From Mucilaginibacter ginsenosidivorax (lineage in GTDB: Bacteria; Bacteroidota; Bacteroidia; Sphingobacteriales; Sphingobacteriaceae): a stretch of 64,000 nt of DNA. The notes under the pieces are model-generated. The model worked only from the letters and a program-made list of their open reading frames with translations. It had not been told where the DNA came from and did no database searches. Below, piece after piece: positions 10,281 through 18,916 of the stretch; the stretch's first letter is position 1, and every line of letters starts with the position of its first letter. Position numbers and translations under genes: made by a program. Location of the stretch: positions 7,316,001 through 7,380,000 of the forward strand of contig NZ_CP042437.1 in NCBI RefSeq assembly GCF_007971525.1, written 5' to 3'.

Positions 10281-10414
10281 TCTGAGGTCTGTGACCTGGG
10301 GTGTGTGGTCTGTGTTGGATTATATTAAGATGGTTAAAACAAACGCGTCAGAAGTTTTTTTTTCGCACACCACACACCACAGGTCACACGCCTCAGACGA
10401 CAGACCTCAGATCA
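10278..10414. repeat. Imperfect inverted repeat between convergent genes, containing both stop codons
   Basis: The outer arms are TGATCTGAGGTC (10278-10289) and its exact reverse complement at 10403-10414. Inside them lie further imperfectly matching stretches rich in GGTCTGTG / CACAGACC-type words on the two sides. The TGA of the giant gene (10278-10280) and the TGA of the minus-strand helicase (10414-10412) are the outermost three bases of the two arms. A T-run at about 10356-10364 could make it act as a terminator as well. Confidence 0.8.
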
Positions 10415-13400
10415 CCCCAAAATCCCCAGCAAATCCGTTTTAGACATGGATTGTAAAAACGAGCCGTCGGTATTAACCAGATTATCGGCCAGGCTGCGTT
10501 TAAAATCCTGCATCTGCATTATTTTTTCTTCCACGGTATCGGGGCAAATCATCCTTACGGCTACTACGTGTTTATTTTGACCTATACGGTGCGATCTGTC
10601 GATAGCCTGGTTTTCAACAGCGTGGTTCCACCAAGGGTCTACCAGGTAAACGTAATCGGCTTCGGTTAAATTAAGGCCGGTACCACCTGCTTTCAGGCTG
10701 ATGAGGAATACGCTGATCTTCGGGTTGTTTTGAAATTCGTTCACCGCGGCCTCGCGGTTACGGGTACTGCCGGTGAGCCAGCTGAATTCAATTTTACGGC
10801 TTACCAATTCTTTTTTGATGAGTTCCAGCATCGATACAAATTGCGAGAATACCAATATTTTATGCTGATGCTGTTTGCTCTCAATCTGCTCAATCAGCAT
10901 ATCAATCTTTGCCGATTCATTCCCCGGCAATTTCCCTCCCTCAATCAGTAAGGGTGAATCGCAGATTTGCCGTAGCTTGGTCAAGCCTTTTAGCACATTC
11001 ATCGGAGTCTTTCGCAATTCGTCGCTGGTAGTGGCCGAGATGTATTCACGGAATTCCTTTTCGTATGCATCGTAAATTTTGCGTTGCTGCTCCTTCATCT
11101 CGCAATACAAAACCATCTCGGTTTTTTCAGGCAATTCGGCGGCAACCTGTTGCTTGGTGCGACGCAAAACAAAGGGTTTTATTTTGTACTGTAGTTCGGC
11201 CGCGCGTTTATGACTCTTGAATTTATCAATGGGCACGGCATAAATCTCTTTAAAATATTGTTTTGTACCCAACAACCCGGGGCAGGCAAATGATAACTGC
11301 CCGTAAATGTCGAAAGTATTATTTTCGATAGGGGTCCCCGTAATGGTTATCCGGTTGCGCGATTTTAACAAACGCGCAGCTTTATACCGTTGCGAATCGG
11401 GGTTTTTGATCTGCTGCGATTCGTCAAGGAAAACGTAGTTAAACTGGTAATGCTTTAAAAAGTTAATATCGGCCAGCAAGGTACCGTACGATGTCAGGAT
11501 AATTTCGTAACCATCAAAATCCACTGTGCTTTTTATTCTGTCGGCACCGTAAATGGTGTGCATCCTGATGGATGGGGCAAACTTTTTAACCTCGGCCTGC
11601 CAGTTAAAAATGATGGATGTAGGCACCACCAGCAAATTGGTATTGCGTTCGCGTTTTTGGCGTTGCGATAATATGAACGCAATGATCTGCATAGTTTTAC
11701 CCAGGCCCATATCATCGGCAAGGCATCCGCCAAAATTAAAATCGTCTAAAAAGTTTAGCCAGTTTAACCCCTGCTGCTGGTAAGGGCGAAGGGTCGCCTT
11801 CAAATCTGCCGAAACCTCTACGTGCGCTATCTTATCAAAATTGGCTAACTTTTCACGGTAGGTATATAATTCAGCTTTAACCTCTTCGTCCATCACCTGC
11901 TGGTCAAACAGTTCGGCAATGGCGGTATAATTTATTTTGTGGATGCTTAAAATGTCCTCGTCGGTTACTTCGCCGGCGTTAAAGTACTTGGTAAATTTTT
12001 CTATCCAATCTAAAGGCAAAATGCCCAGGGTGCCGTCGTCAAGCTGTATGTATTTGCTTTTGTTGCGTACCGCTTTTTGTACCCGTTTTAGGCTGGTTTT
12101 GGTTTTGCCAAAGCGAATTCCTATTTCGGTATTAAACCAGTTGATGCCGCTTAATACCCTGATGGTGATGTTTACCTTGTTAGGGTTTAGCTTATTACCC
12201 TCCAGTTCGTTAAAGCCTAAAACGGTAATGCCATGCTGCCGCCAGTCTTCAAATACATTTAAAAACCACTCTTCTTGTAAAAAATGCCTTTTGTGCAGGT
12301 AAAAATAATGCAGATCGTTGTCCAGTTGTTCTTCAAAATAGGGGTGCTGCCTTACCAATAAGGCGGTTAGGGCTATCTCGGCATCGTCATCGCGTTTTAC
12401 AATAAATTCGTTGCCTTTATGGTCAAGCCCGTGAATGGTGCGTTTGGTGCGTACGGGAATTTCGGCCTCGCCGTAGCGCATTACGGGAATAATCATCACA
12501 TGGCTGCCAAAATCCGACAGGTAAATGATTTGTTCTGTTTCGGTATCAAAGCCCTGTTGTTTTAACTGGGCCTGCGTGGCCGGTTTTATATGCTGATAGG
12601 CAATGCTGATCCTGTCTTCCAGTTTGGTGAGCAGCTGCGTTTTAAACTCCTTGTATTTGGAGTGGTGAATAAGCAGGTTTTCGGGCCGTTTGCGCATCAG
12701 GTCGATAATGCCCAATAGCTGAAGGTTATCGGCCAGGTAAAGTTTATCCTTTGCCAAAATAAAATAACTGAACCGGATACCCAGGTCTTTAAGCTGATGC
12801 ACCTCGTCGTCAATTTTAAGCTGGCCCGAAAATTCATAAAAAGGCCCGCGCGGTTTAATATCCAGGTTTACGTTTTGCGGCAGCAAGCCCACTTTAACCG
12901 GCACAATGGATGACGCCGTAATATTATCAGATGCCTCGGTGTTGTGGTAATAAAAATCGTATTGCAAAGGGTTTTTGATAATAGCTTTTAAGGCCAATAT
13001 ATCGGCTGCCGACCGTTTACTGTTAATATGGTTTTGAAACTTATTTATCCCCGTAAAAAACTTGATCTGCTCATGGTCGTCCGTACTCCATATCTGGTCT
13101 AATGGGTTTATCAGCGTAAGCGGGTTTTTAATTTTGCCCTCTTTGGTAATTTGCGCGCTATACAGCTCCACAAACAGGTATTTATAATATTTGTGCTGTT
13201 TTAATACAATACACATCGATTGGCCGGTATTGCCATCCGCCTTATCAGTAATTGCCGCATCGGTGGGCAGCAGCATTTCGCCGTACTGGGCCAGACTATC
13301 TTTGGTAACCGGGATGAGCGAGGGCAGGCGCGGGACAATCACCGCTTGTTTATCGGTATACATCACCTTAAAAAACGGATCCAGGTCGGGCTCATTTTCC

Positions 13401-13801
13401 AGGCCGTAATCAAAGGCAACTTTCCGTAGTTTTTCGTCGCGCAGGCGGGCATCAAAATAGATGCACAGCTCGTTCTTTTTAACAAGGGCGGTAAGTACCG
13501 CGGTTTGATGTGCGCAAAGCCTGCCGTGGCTGGCATTACAGCCACAGATTAACTGTAGCTGGCTGTTGTTTTGCACCACGGTAACCTCCGGGAAGTTATC
13601 GCCATCAAACTCGTGGTAAAACACGCCGCTGTCGATATCGATTACCTCCGGGATGATCTGTTTATAATAGGAGGGATGATTATCAAAACCACCGCCCGAC
13701 CGCTGGAGTATAGCAGTATCGGTAATGGCTGCAAAAGGCAGATCTAAAATATAAGTATGGCCTTCATGTTCATCATCCTCATAAATAGCTACAGTATCCA
13801 A
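10412..13801 (-). CDS. SNF2-family helicase with N-terminal SWIM zinc finger
   Basis: This is a 1129-residue SF2 ATPase. A SWIM zinc finger lies near the N-terminus (C86-G-C88 ... C96-A-H98). The central region of about 500 residues looks like the bacterial SNF2-associated region. The helicase core starts near residue 680, with Walker A DDMGLGKT near 695, the DEAH-equivalent LDESQQIKNP near 792, and motifs V and VI near the end (AGGTGLNL, QAIDRSHRIGQ). The start is TTG at 13801, supported by a GGGGGA ribosome-binding-like stretch 7 bases upstream and by an upstream in-frame stop; no ATG is suitably placed. Members are expected to use ATP to move along DNA or remodel protein-DNA complexes. The natural substrate is unknown. 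It is on its own strand and not in an operon here. Confidence 0.92.
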   Translation of the reverse strand: MDTVAIYEDDEHEGHTYILDLPFAAITDTAILQRSGGGFDNHPSYYKQIIPEVIDIDSGVFYHEFDGDNFPEVTVVQNNSQLQLICGCNASHGRLCAHQTAVLTALVKKNELCIYFDARLRDEKLRKVAFDYGLENEPDLDPFFKVMYTDKQAVIVPRLPSLIPVTKDSLAQYGEMLLPTDAAITDKADGNTGQSMCIVLKQHKYYKYLFVELYSAQITKEGKIKNPLTLINPLDQIWSTDDHEQIKFFTGINKFQNHINSKRSAADILALKAIIKNPLQYDFYYHNTEASDNITASSIVPVKVGLLPQNVNLDIKPRGPFYEFSGQLKIDDEVHQLKDLGIRFSYFILAKDKLYLADNLQLLGIIDLMRKRPENLLIHHSKYKEFKTQLLTKLEDRISIAYQHIKPATQAQLKQQGFDTETEQIIYLSDFGSHVMIIPVMRYGEAEIPVRTKRTIHGLDHKGNEFIVKRDDDAEIALTALLVRQHPYFEEQLDNDLHYFYLHKRHFLQEEWFLNVFEDWRQHGITVLGFNELEGNKLNPNKVNITIRVLSGINWFNTEIGIRFGKTKTSLKRVQKAVRNKSKYIQLDDGTLGILPLDWIEKFTKYFNAGEVTDEDILSIHKINYTAIAELFDQQVMDEEVKAELYTYREKLANFDKIAHVEVSADLKATLRPYQQQGLNWLNFLDDFNFGGCLADDMGLGKTMQIIAFILSQRQKRERNTNLLVVPTSIIFNWQAEVKKFAPSIRMHTIYGADRIKSTVDFDGYEIILTSYGTLLADINFLKHYQFNYVFLDESQQIKNPDSQRYKAARLLKSRNRITITGTPIENNTFDIYGQLSFACPGLLGTKQYFKEIYAVPIDKFKSHKRAAELQYKIKPFVLRRTKQQVAAELPEKTEMVLYCEMKEQQRKIYDAYEKEFREYISATTSDELRKTPMNVLKGLTKLRQICDSPLLIEGGKLPGNESAKIDMLIEQIESKQHQHKILVFSQFVSMLELIKKELVSRKIEFSWLTGSTRNREAAVNEFQNNPKISVFLISLKAGGTGLNLTEADYVYLVDPWWNHAVENQAIDRSHRIGQNKHVVAVRMICPDTVEEKIMQMQDFKRSLADNLVNTDGSFLQSMSKTDLLGILG

Positions 13802-13965
13802 TATAATTCCCCCGGTGTGTTTTGGGTAAATATCTTAACAATTGCGGAAAGTAGGGGTATGTGTGCTATGAATTTTTAATAACAACACTGTCATAAATAT
13901 TGCGTGTGCCGAACGTGCTGTCCGGAAATCGAACAGCACAGAATGAATATTATTTCCGAAATCGG

Positions 13966-14025
13966 CAGGGGCGTAGCCCCGGAACGTTTTGTAGCAACGG
14001 CTTTCAATCCGTTGATTGGAAAGCT
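13966..14025. repeat. Palindromic repeat-like segment (two small hairpins)
   Basis: GGGGC-GTA-GCCCC (13968-13980) is followed about 20 bases later by a second imperfect palindrome, GCTTTCAATC / GATTGGAAAGC, at about 13999-14024. The stretch has no gene and resembles dispersed REP-like elements. The rest of 13802-14133 shows nothing I recognise. Confidence 0.35.
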
Positions 14026-14133
14026 ATGATTTTAGAGAGCAGTTGGCTTGGTACATATAACGGCGAAATATCGTACCCGACGTTGGATGGTTTACATATC
14101 ATAATGTTATCTTTAGCACAATCAAATCTTATC

Positions 14134-14784
14134 ATGAAGTATTGCTTTTTTATATCCGCATTAATTTTGATGGCCGCGCTGGCGTGTAAAAAGTCGGCTG
14201 CGCCGGTTGTTTCTCCTCAGCCCAATTATGGCAAGGTTACAATTGCTCATGTTGACTACAGGACTGTTACGATAGGAAAGCAGACCTGGACGGAGCAAAG
14301 TTATCATTACAGGTACGACCCGGTAGATGGACCATATGGGACCAGCAATGGCGATTATTATTTTGCATTAGGCAATAGACCCGATACTTTGCCAACCGGG
14401 TGGCGTGTAGCCACCGTTGCCGATTTTAATAAGCTAACCGCTAATTTTAAATATACAACAGATTTTAGAGGAAATAATGTAGCTGTCGCCGGAGGTGGTA
14501 TCGAAAAAATTTGTGGTAACTTTCAATGGACCACTGTAGAGGGTACAAATGCCCTGTTTTTTAACGGTCAGCCGTCTGGCTACGTTATGAGGCCGCAGAC
14601 AGCTGATGGCGGTAGACGCGACCCGACCAGCGGCTATTATCTTGCCGCTAAATACGTAGGCGACCGTGATTTTCATAATGTGCTGTTTTACAAGCTGAAC
14701 CCCAAATATGCAGGTATTGTTAGTGTAAATGATGGTACCGATAGTATTGCAACAGCGCTTATGCGTTTTGTAAAGGATAATTAA
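14134..14784 (+). CDS. FISUMP-like lipoprotein
   Basis: The start is taken as the ATG at 14134, which begins a clear lipoprotein signal (MKYCFFISALILMAALAC); an open frame continues upstream to 13900 but has no signal-like sequence. The mature part of about 200 residues has TVTIGKQTWTEQSYHY near its N-terminus and LPTGWRVATVADFNKL in the middle. These match the pattern of the Fibrobacter succinogenes major paralogous (FISUMP) domain, a family of Bacteroidota/Fibrobacter surface proteins of unclear function. It stands alone between the helicase and the MoxR block. No catalytic residues can be named. Confidence 0.7.
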   Translation: MKYCFFISALILMAALACKKSAAPVVSPQPNYGKVTIAHVDYRTVTIGKQTWTEQSYHYRYDPVDGPYGTSNGDYYFALGNRPDTLPTGWRVATVADFNKLTANFKYTTDFRGNNVAVAGGGIEKICGNFQWTTVEGTNALFFNGQPSGYVMRPQTADGGRRDPTSGYYLAAKYVGDRDFHNVLFYKLNPKYAGIVSVNDGTDSIATALMRFVKDN

Positions 14785-14883
14785 TGAGAGATTTCTTATG
14801 CTGTGAAAAGATATTTCACTTGCCAATATTTTAATTTTCTTCCTATTTTTAAAACCTAAACACTCACAACAAATAACACCGTT

Positions 14884-16191
14884 TTGCAGCTAACAGAAGA
14901 CCAGATATACGCCCTTGCGCCCGATGAAGCTTCAAAAAAGGCGGGTCGCGATTTGGCCGGTCCGGCTAAATGGGTTACCAAAGGCATTAATGAACTGGCG
15001 CTTTGGGGCGAATGCCAGGGCAGCGGCAGTAAACCCTATCAAACCCAGGTTGATTTAACTTCCATAGCCTTTAAATGTTCGTGCCCAAGTCGCAAGTTTC
15101 CGTGCAAGCATGGTTTGGGGCTGTTGCTTTTGTGCGCCCGGCAGCCGGCCTTATTTACCAATGGCGATATGCCGGCCTGGGTAAGCGACTGGATAAGCAA
15201 ACGATCTGAAAAAGAAGAAAAGAAGGTTGAGAAAGCCGAAAAGCCCGTTGATGAAAATGCCCAGGCCAAACGGCAACAGGCGCGGGAGCAAAAAGTAAGC
15301 GGCGGCATTGCCGAATTACAGGTTTGGATAAAAGACATTGTGCGCGGCGGCATTTTAACCATGCCCGAAAAAGGGGCCAGCTTTTGGGAAAACATGGCAC
15401 GCCGCATGGTTGATTCCCAGGCCGGCGGCTTAGCCGGGATGGTGAGGGCTTTGGCTGCCACCAATTTTTGGAACGAAGGCTGGCAAAGCAGCTTTATGGA
15501 TAAACTGCTGCAACTATACCTTGTGGCCGAAAGTTACCAGCACTTAGCCAATATTAATCCCTTATTACAACAAGATATCCGCACGGCCATTGGCTTTACC
15601 ACAAGCCAGGAGGAACTGAAACAGCAAACCGGCGTTACAGATATCTGGCTGGTAATTGGCAAGGATAGCCGCGATGAACAGCAGCTTACCGTGGAGCAAA
15701 ACTGGCTGTATGGCATTAAAACCAATCAATACGCGTTGGTGCTACAGTTTATAGCAAGGGGGCAGTTTGGGCAGCTGGCTTTAAGCCCCGGCATGTTTTT
15801 AGAGGCCGAGCTGGCTTATTTCCCTTCTGCGGTGCCTTACCGGGCCATTATTAAAAATTACAATGCGGTAAGGCCGGTTGATTTGGCCGCGATACAAAGT
15901 TATAGCGGCTGGCAGCAGGTGGCAGGGCAGGAGTCGGATCTGAACAGCCGTTTGCCTTTTAGGGGCGAGATGCCTTTCGTAGTGGCCGGGCTAAAGCCTG
16001 TGCTGTATCAAAAACAATGGTGGCTACAGGATCAAGATGGCGGCCTATGCAAAATAGCGTCGGCTTATCAAAACATATGGCAGCTGATGGCCATAAGCGG
16101 CGGCGAGGCACTCACCATGACCGTTATTGGCAAAGAAAATGAGTATCGCCCGCTTGGGGTTTGGCATCAAAACAACTATAAAGCTATCTGA
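14884..16191 (+). CDS. SWIM zinc-finger protein, first gene of MoxR-vWA module
   Basis: This protein has 435 residues. The start is TTG at 14884; no ATG or GTG is placed to give the conserved N-terminus (QLTEDQIYALAPDEASKKAGR). The SWIM zinc finger is C65-x-C67-x6-C74-x-H76, followed by HGLGLLLL. A charged, Lys/Glu-rich linker (about 105-135) separates it from a C-terminal domain of roughly 300 residues without motifs I recognise. Its TGA shares one base with the ATG of the next gene, so the two are translationally coupled. SWIM domains bind DNA or protein; here it may recruit the ATPase module to a target. That role is inferred from the gene neighbourhood. Confidence 0.85.
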   Translation: MQLTEDQIYALAPDEASKKAGRDLAGPAKWVTKGINELALWGECQGSGSKPYQTQVDLTSIAFKCSCPSRKFPCKHGLGLLLLCARQPALFTNGDMPAWVSDWISKRSEKEEKKVEKAEKPVDENAQAKRQQAREQKVSGGIAELQVWIKDIVRGGILTMPEKGASFWENMARRMVDSQAGGLAGMVRALAATNFWNEGWQSSFMDKLLQLYLVAESYQHLANINPLLQQDIRTAIGFTTSQEELKQQTGVTDIWLVIGKDSRDEQQLTVEQNWLYGIKTNQYALVLQFIARGQFGQLALSPGMFLEAELAYFPSAVPYRAIIKNYNAVRPVDLAAIQSYSGWQQVAGQESDLNSRLPFRGEMPFVVAGLKPVLYQKQWWLQDQDGGLCKIASAYQNIWQLMAISGGEALTMTVIGKENEYRPLGVWHQNNYKAI

Positions 16192-17672
16192 TGAAGGCCT
16201 GGGAACACGTTATAAATGCCGCCATGCTGGGCACCGATAAACCTATGCCGGGCAATGCCGATTTGCCGGACGAGGTAGCTATTGCTGCTAACGCGATTGA
16301 TAGCGCCGACACTTTAGATAAGGAAGTAAAATACCTGCAAAAATCAGCTTTAATATACAATTACAGGCAATGTGGTTTTACCCCATTGCAAAAGCGAGAC
16401 CTGCCGCAAAACGTAGCCCAACCCGAAACAAAACCCTATTGTACTGAAAACGCGGCCAAGGTTTTAAACGCCATACTCGACGAAAACAACGATGCCTTAT
16501 TGGACCTTTGGCTAACCTTATGTCACAAAGCCGGGCAATTATTTTTGCCGGATGTTTTGCCTGTACTGTTGGAGAAAGCCGAAAAAGATAAATCATTAAG
16601 ACCGTCAATAACCGAATGCAGCGGTAACCGCGGCCTTTGGCTGAGCAGGCTGAACCCCGCCTGGGATTATTTTAACGTATTGCCCGATGAAGATATTTGG
16701 CAAACTGGTAACCCGACCGAAAGAGCGGAGGTACTCAGGAAGGTGAGACAAAACGATCCTCAAAAAGCACTGGAATGGCTGCAGCAAACCTGGGAGCAGG
16801 AAAACGCGGCAAGCAAAGTGGAGCTGTTAAAAGTTTTGAAAACAAAAGCCGGCCCGGCCGATTTGCCCTGGCTGGAAAGTTTGCTGGCCGAGAAAGGGCA
16901 GAAGGTTAAAGACGAAGCTTTGATTTTGCTGAAGCATATTCCCGGCTCGTCCATCGTAAAGCAATACGAAGATTTACTGGCCAAAGCCGTGACCCTGAAA
17001 AAGGAAAAAGCCATGCTGGGGATGATGACCAAAATCTCTATCCGGCAGGAATTACCGGCAACGGTTGATGAAAGCATTTTTAAATCGGGGATAGAAAAAC
17101 TGGCCGGGCAAAAAAGCTCGGTAAATGATGAGGGTTATATCATTTACCAATTGATGGCTTCGGTACCGCCTTCGTTTTGGGAAAAACAGTTTGATGCCAC
17201 GCCCGAGCAGGTGGTGGGCTATTTTGAAAAATATGCCATATCCCAAATTGGGGCTCTGGCTAAGGCGGTTATCAGGTTTAATGCTGATAGCTGGATCCCT
17301 TATTTTTTTTACAAAGCCGAGATTCATCCCGAATTTGTGAATAAACTACCCGCACAACAGCGCGATAAATACCTTTTCATGTTTATGGACAATGATGCCC
17401 CTAATACCGTGCAAATTGCTTTACGGTGCCAACAGGAATGGGGAATTGAGTTTGCAAAAGCAGCACTGGTACATATGGCGGCACACCCGTACCAATATAA
17501 CCGTGGCGATTTTGGCCGGATGATCAGGCTGATCCCGGTGGGCATGCTGGGTCACGTGGAAAGGATAGAGCCCAAAGAACTGAACCACCAGGCTCCCTGG
17601 GATAAAAACAAAAATTACTTAATTAAATTACTCGGCTTAAAGCAACAAACGCTGCTGGCCTTTAACGCATAA
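16191..17672 (+). CDS. DUF5691 protein of MoxR-vWA module
   Basis: This 493-residue protein has no signal peptide or membrane segment. The N-terminus (WEHVINAAMLGTDK) and the central GNRGLWLSRLNPAWDYF stretch are characteristic of the DUF5691 family. Much of the remainder is predicted by eye to be alpha-helical and repetitive, consistent with a HEAT-like scaffold (inference). The gene overlaps the SWIM gene by one base and ends 11 bases before the MoxR ATPase gene. I cannot name a reaction. It may be the adaptor linking the SWIM protein to the ATPase. Confidence 0.8.
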   Translation: MKAWEHVINAAMLGTDKPMPGNADLPDEVAIAANAIDSADTLDKEVKYLQKSALIYNYRQCGFTPLQKRDLPQNVAQPETKPYCTENAAKVLNAILDENNDALLDLWLTLCHKAGQLFLPDVLPVLLEKAEKDKSLRPSITECSGNRGLWLSRLNPAWDYFNVLPDEDIWQTGNPTERAEVLRKVRQNDPQKALEWLQQTWEQENAASKVELLKVLKTKAGPADLPWLESLLAEKGQKVKDEALILLKHIPGSSIVKQYEDLLAKAVTLKKEKAMLGMMTKISIRQELPATVDESIFKSGIEKLAGQKSSVNDEGYIIYQLMASVPPSFWEKQFDATPEQVVGYFEKYAISQIGALAKAVIRFNADSWIPYFFYKAEIHPEFVNKLPAQQRDKYLFMFMDNDAPNTVQIALRCQQEWGIEFAKAALVHMAAHPYQYNRGDFGRMIRLIPVGMLGHVERIEPKELNHQAPWDKNKNYLIKLLGLKQQTLLAFNA

Positions 17673-17683
17673 AATAATTTAAC

Positions 17684-18760
17684 ATGTCACAGATCTTACG
17701 TCAGCATGCAGAGCAATTATTTGCACAGGAACTGGAAGAACTTAAAAAGCAGGATTCGGAGAAGCGCCCGGTAAACTGGGTACTATCGCCACAGGCCGTG
17801 GTTACCTACCTTATGGGCGGCAAACTGAAAAACGGTTTCGAGGTATCGCCAAAATACATCGGCAACCGCCGTTTAATGGAAATTGCCGTAGCAACCCTGA
17901 CTACCGACCGCGCCCTGCTGCTTTACGGTTTGCCCGGAACCGCCAAAAGCTGGGTAAGCGAGCATTTGGCGGCAGGAGTGAGCGGCGATTCGACCCTAAT
18001 CATCCAGGGAACTGCCGGCACCAGCGAAGAATCTGTACGCTACGGCTGGAATTATGCCCGCCTGATAGCGCAAGGCCCAACAGAGGAAGCACTGGTAGAA
18101 ACGCCCGTAATGCGTGCCATGAAAGACGGTAAAATAGCGCGTTTGGAAGAGCTGACCCGTATTGGCGCCGATGTACAGGATACGCTGATCACCATCCTGT
18201 CGGAAAAAACACTGCCCGTTCCCGAATTGAATATGGAAGTGCAGGCTGTAAAAGGTTTTAACGTGATTGCCACCGCCAATAACCGCGATAAGGGCGTAAA
18301 TGAATTATCAAGCGCCCTGAAACGCCGCTTTAATACCGTGGTTTTGCCTTTGCCAGATTCTATTGAAGAAGAAATTGACATTGTGCGCCGCCGGGTAGAG
18401 AGCTTTGAAAAAGTAATGGAAATGCCTGCCGAACCACCGGCATTACAGGAAATCCGCAGGATAGTAACCATTTTCCGCGAATTACGCGGCGGCGTTACTT
18501 TGGATGGCAAAACAAAAATTAAAGTGCCATCGGGCACGCTAAGCACAGCCGAAGCAATATCAGTAGTGAACAGTGGTTTATCAATGGCCGCCTATTTTGG
18601 CAACGGGCAAATCAAAGCCGCCGATTTGGCTGCAAGCATTATCGGTTCGGTAATTAAAGACCCCGTGCAGGACAAACTTGTTTGGCAGGAGTACCTGGAA
18701 ACCGTTGTAAAACCCCGCAACGACTGGAGCGATATTTACCGCGCCTGCCGGGACTTGTAA
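17684..18760 (+). CDS. MoxR-type AAA+ ATPase
   Basis: This protein has 358 residues. Walker A is G82-L-P-G-T-A-K88-S89 and the Walker B position reads IARLEE (151-156), with Glu where Asp is usual. Sensor 1 is in IATANNRD (195-202) and arginine-finger candidates are R214/R215 in LKRRFN. The GTAGTSEESVRYGWNYARL insert and EELTRI are typical of this MoxR subgroup. MoxR ATPases commonly work with vWA proteins as chaperone-like remodelling machines, and a vWA gene lies 2.4 kb downstream in the same direction. The ATG is preceded by an 11-base gap from DUF5691, so cotranscription is likely. The protein is cytosolic and has no signal peptide. Confidence 0.92.
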   Translation: MSQILRQHAEQLFAQELEELKKQDSEKRPVNWVLSPQAVVTYLMGGKLKNGFEVSPKYIGNRRLMEIAVATLTTDRALLLYGLPGTAKSWVSEHLAAGVSGDSTLIIQGTAGTSEESVRYGWNYARLIAQGPTEEALVETPVMRAMKDGKIARLEELTRIGADVQDTLITILSEKTLPVPELNMEVQAVKGFNVIATANNRDKGVNELSSALKRRFNTVVLPLPDSIEEEIDIVRRRVESFEKVMEMPAEPPALQEIRRIVTIFRELRGGVTLDGKTKIKVPSGTLSTAEAISVVNSGLSMAAYFGNGQIKAADLAASIIGSVIKDPVQDKLVWQEYLETVVKPRNDWSDIYRACRDL

Positions 18761-18796
18761 AGCCAAAAGATTTATAACAAAATGAGGAATGTAAAT

Positions 18797-18880
18797 AATA
18801 TCGAATAATGAATGTTGAATGTCCAATACCGAAGTTTTTCATTCATTATTCAATATTGGACATTCGGTGTTCGATATTAA
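18797..18880. repeat. Low-complexity inverted repeat inside the MoxR-vWA operon
   Basis: The left part (about 18797-18830) reads AATATCGAATAATGAATG and then GAATGTCCAATAC. The right part (about 18841-18878) has CATTCATTATTC, ATATTGGACATTC and TTCGATATT, the reverse complements of the same words. It lies in the 156-base gap between the MoxR and DUF5682 genes, the only long gap in this operon, and could form a long hairpin in the transcript. Confidence 0.7.
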
Positions 18881-18916
18881 TTGTTGATATAATATCATCG
18901 ATTTGATAGCTCAAAA

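Noticed and set aside
13900..14133. Upstream extension of the FISUMP-like gene
   Set aside because: It includes a REP-like palindrome and would bury the lipoprotein signal 78 residues inside the protein.
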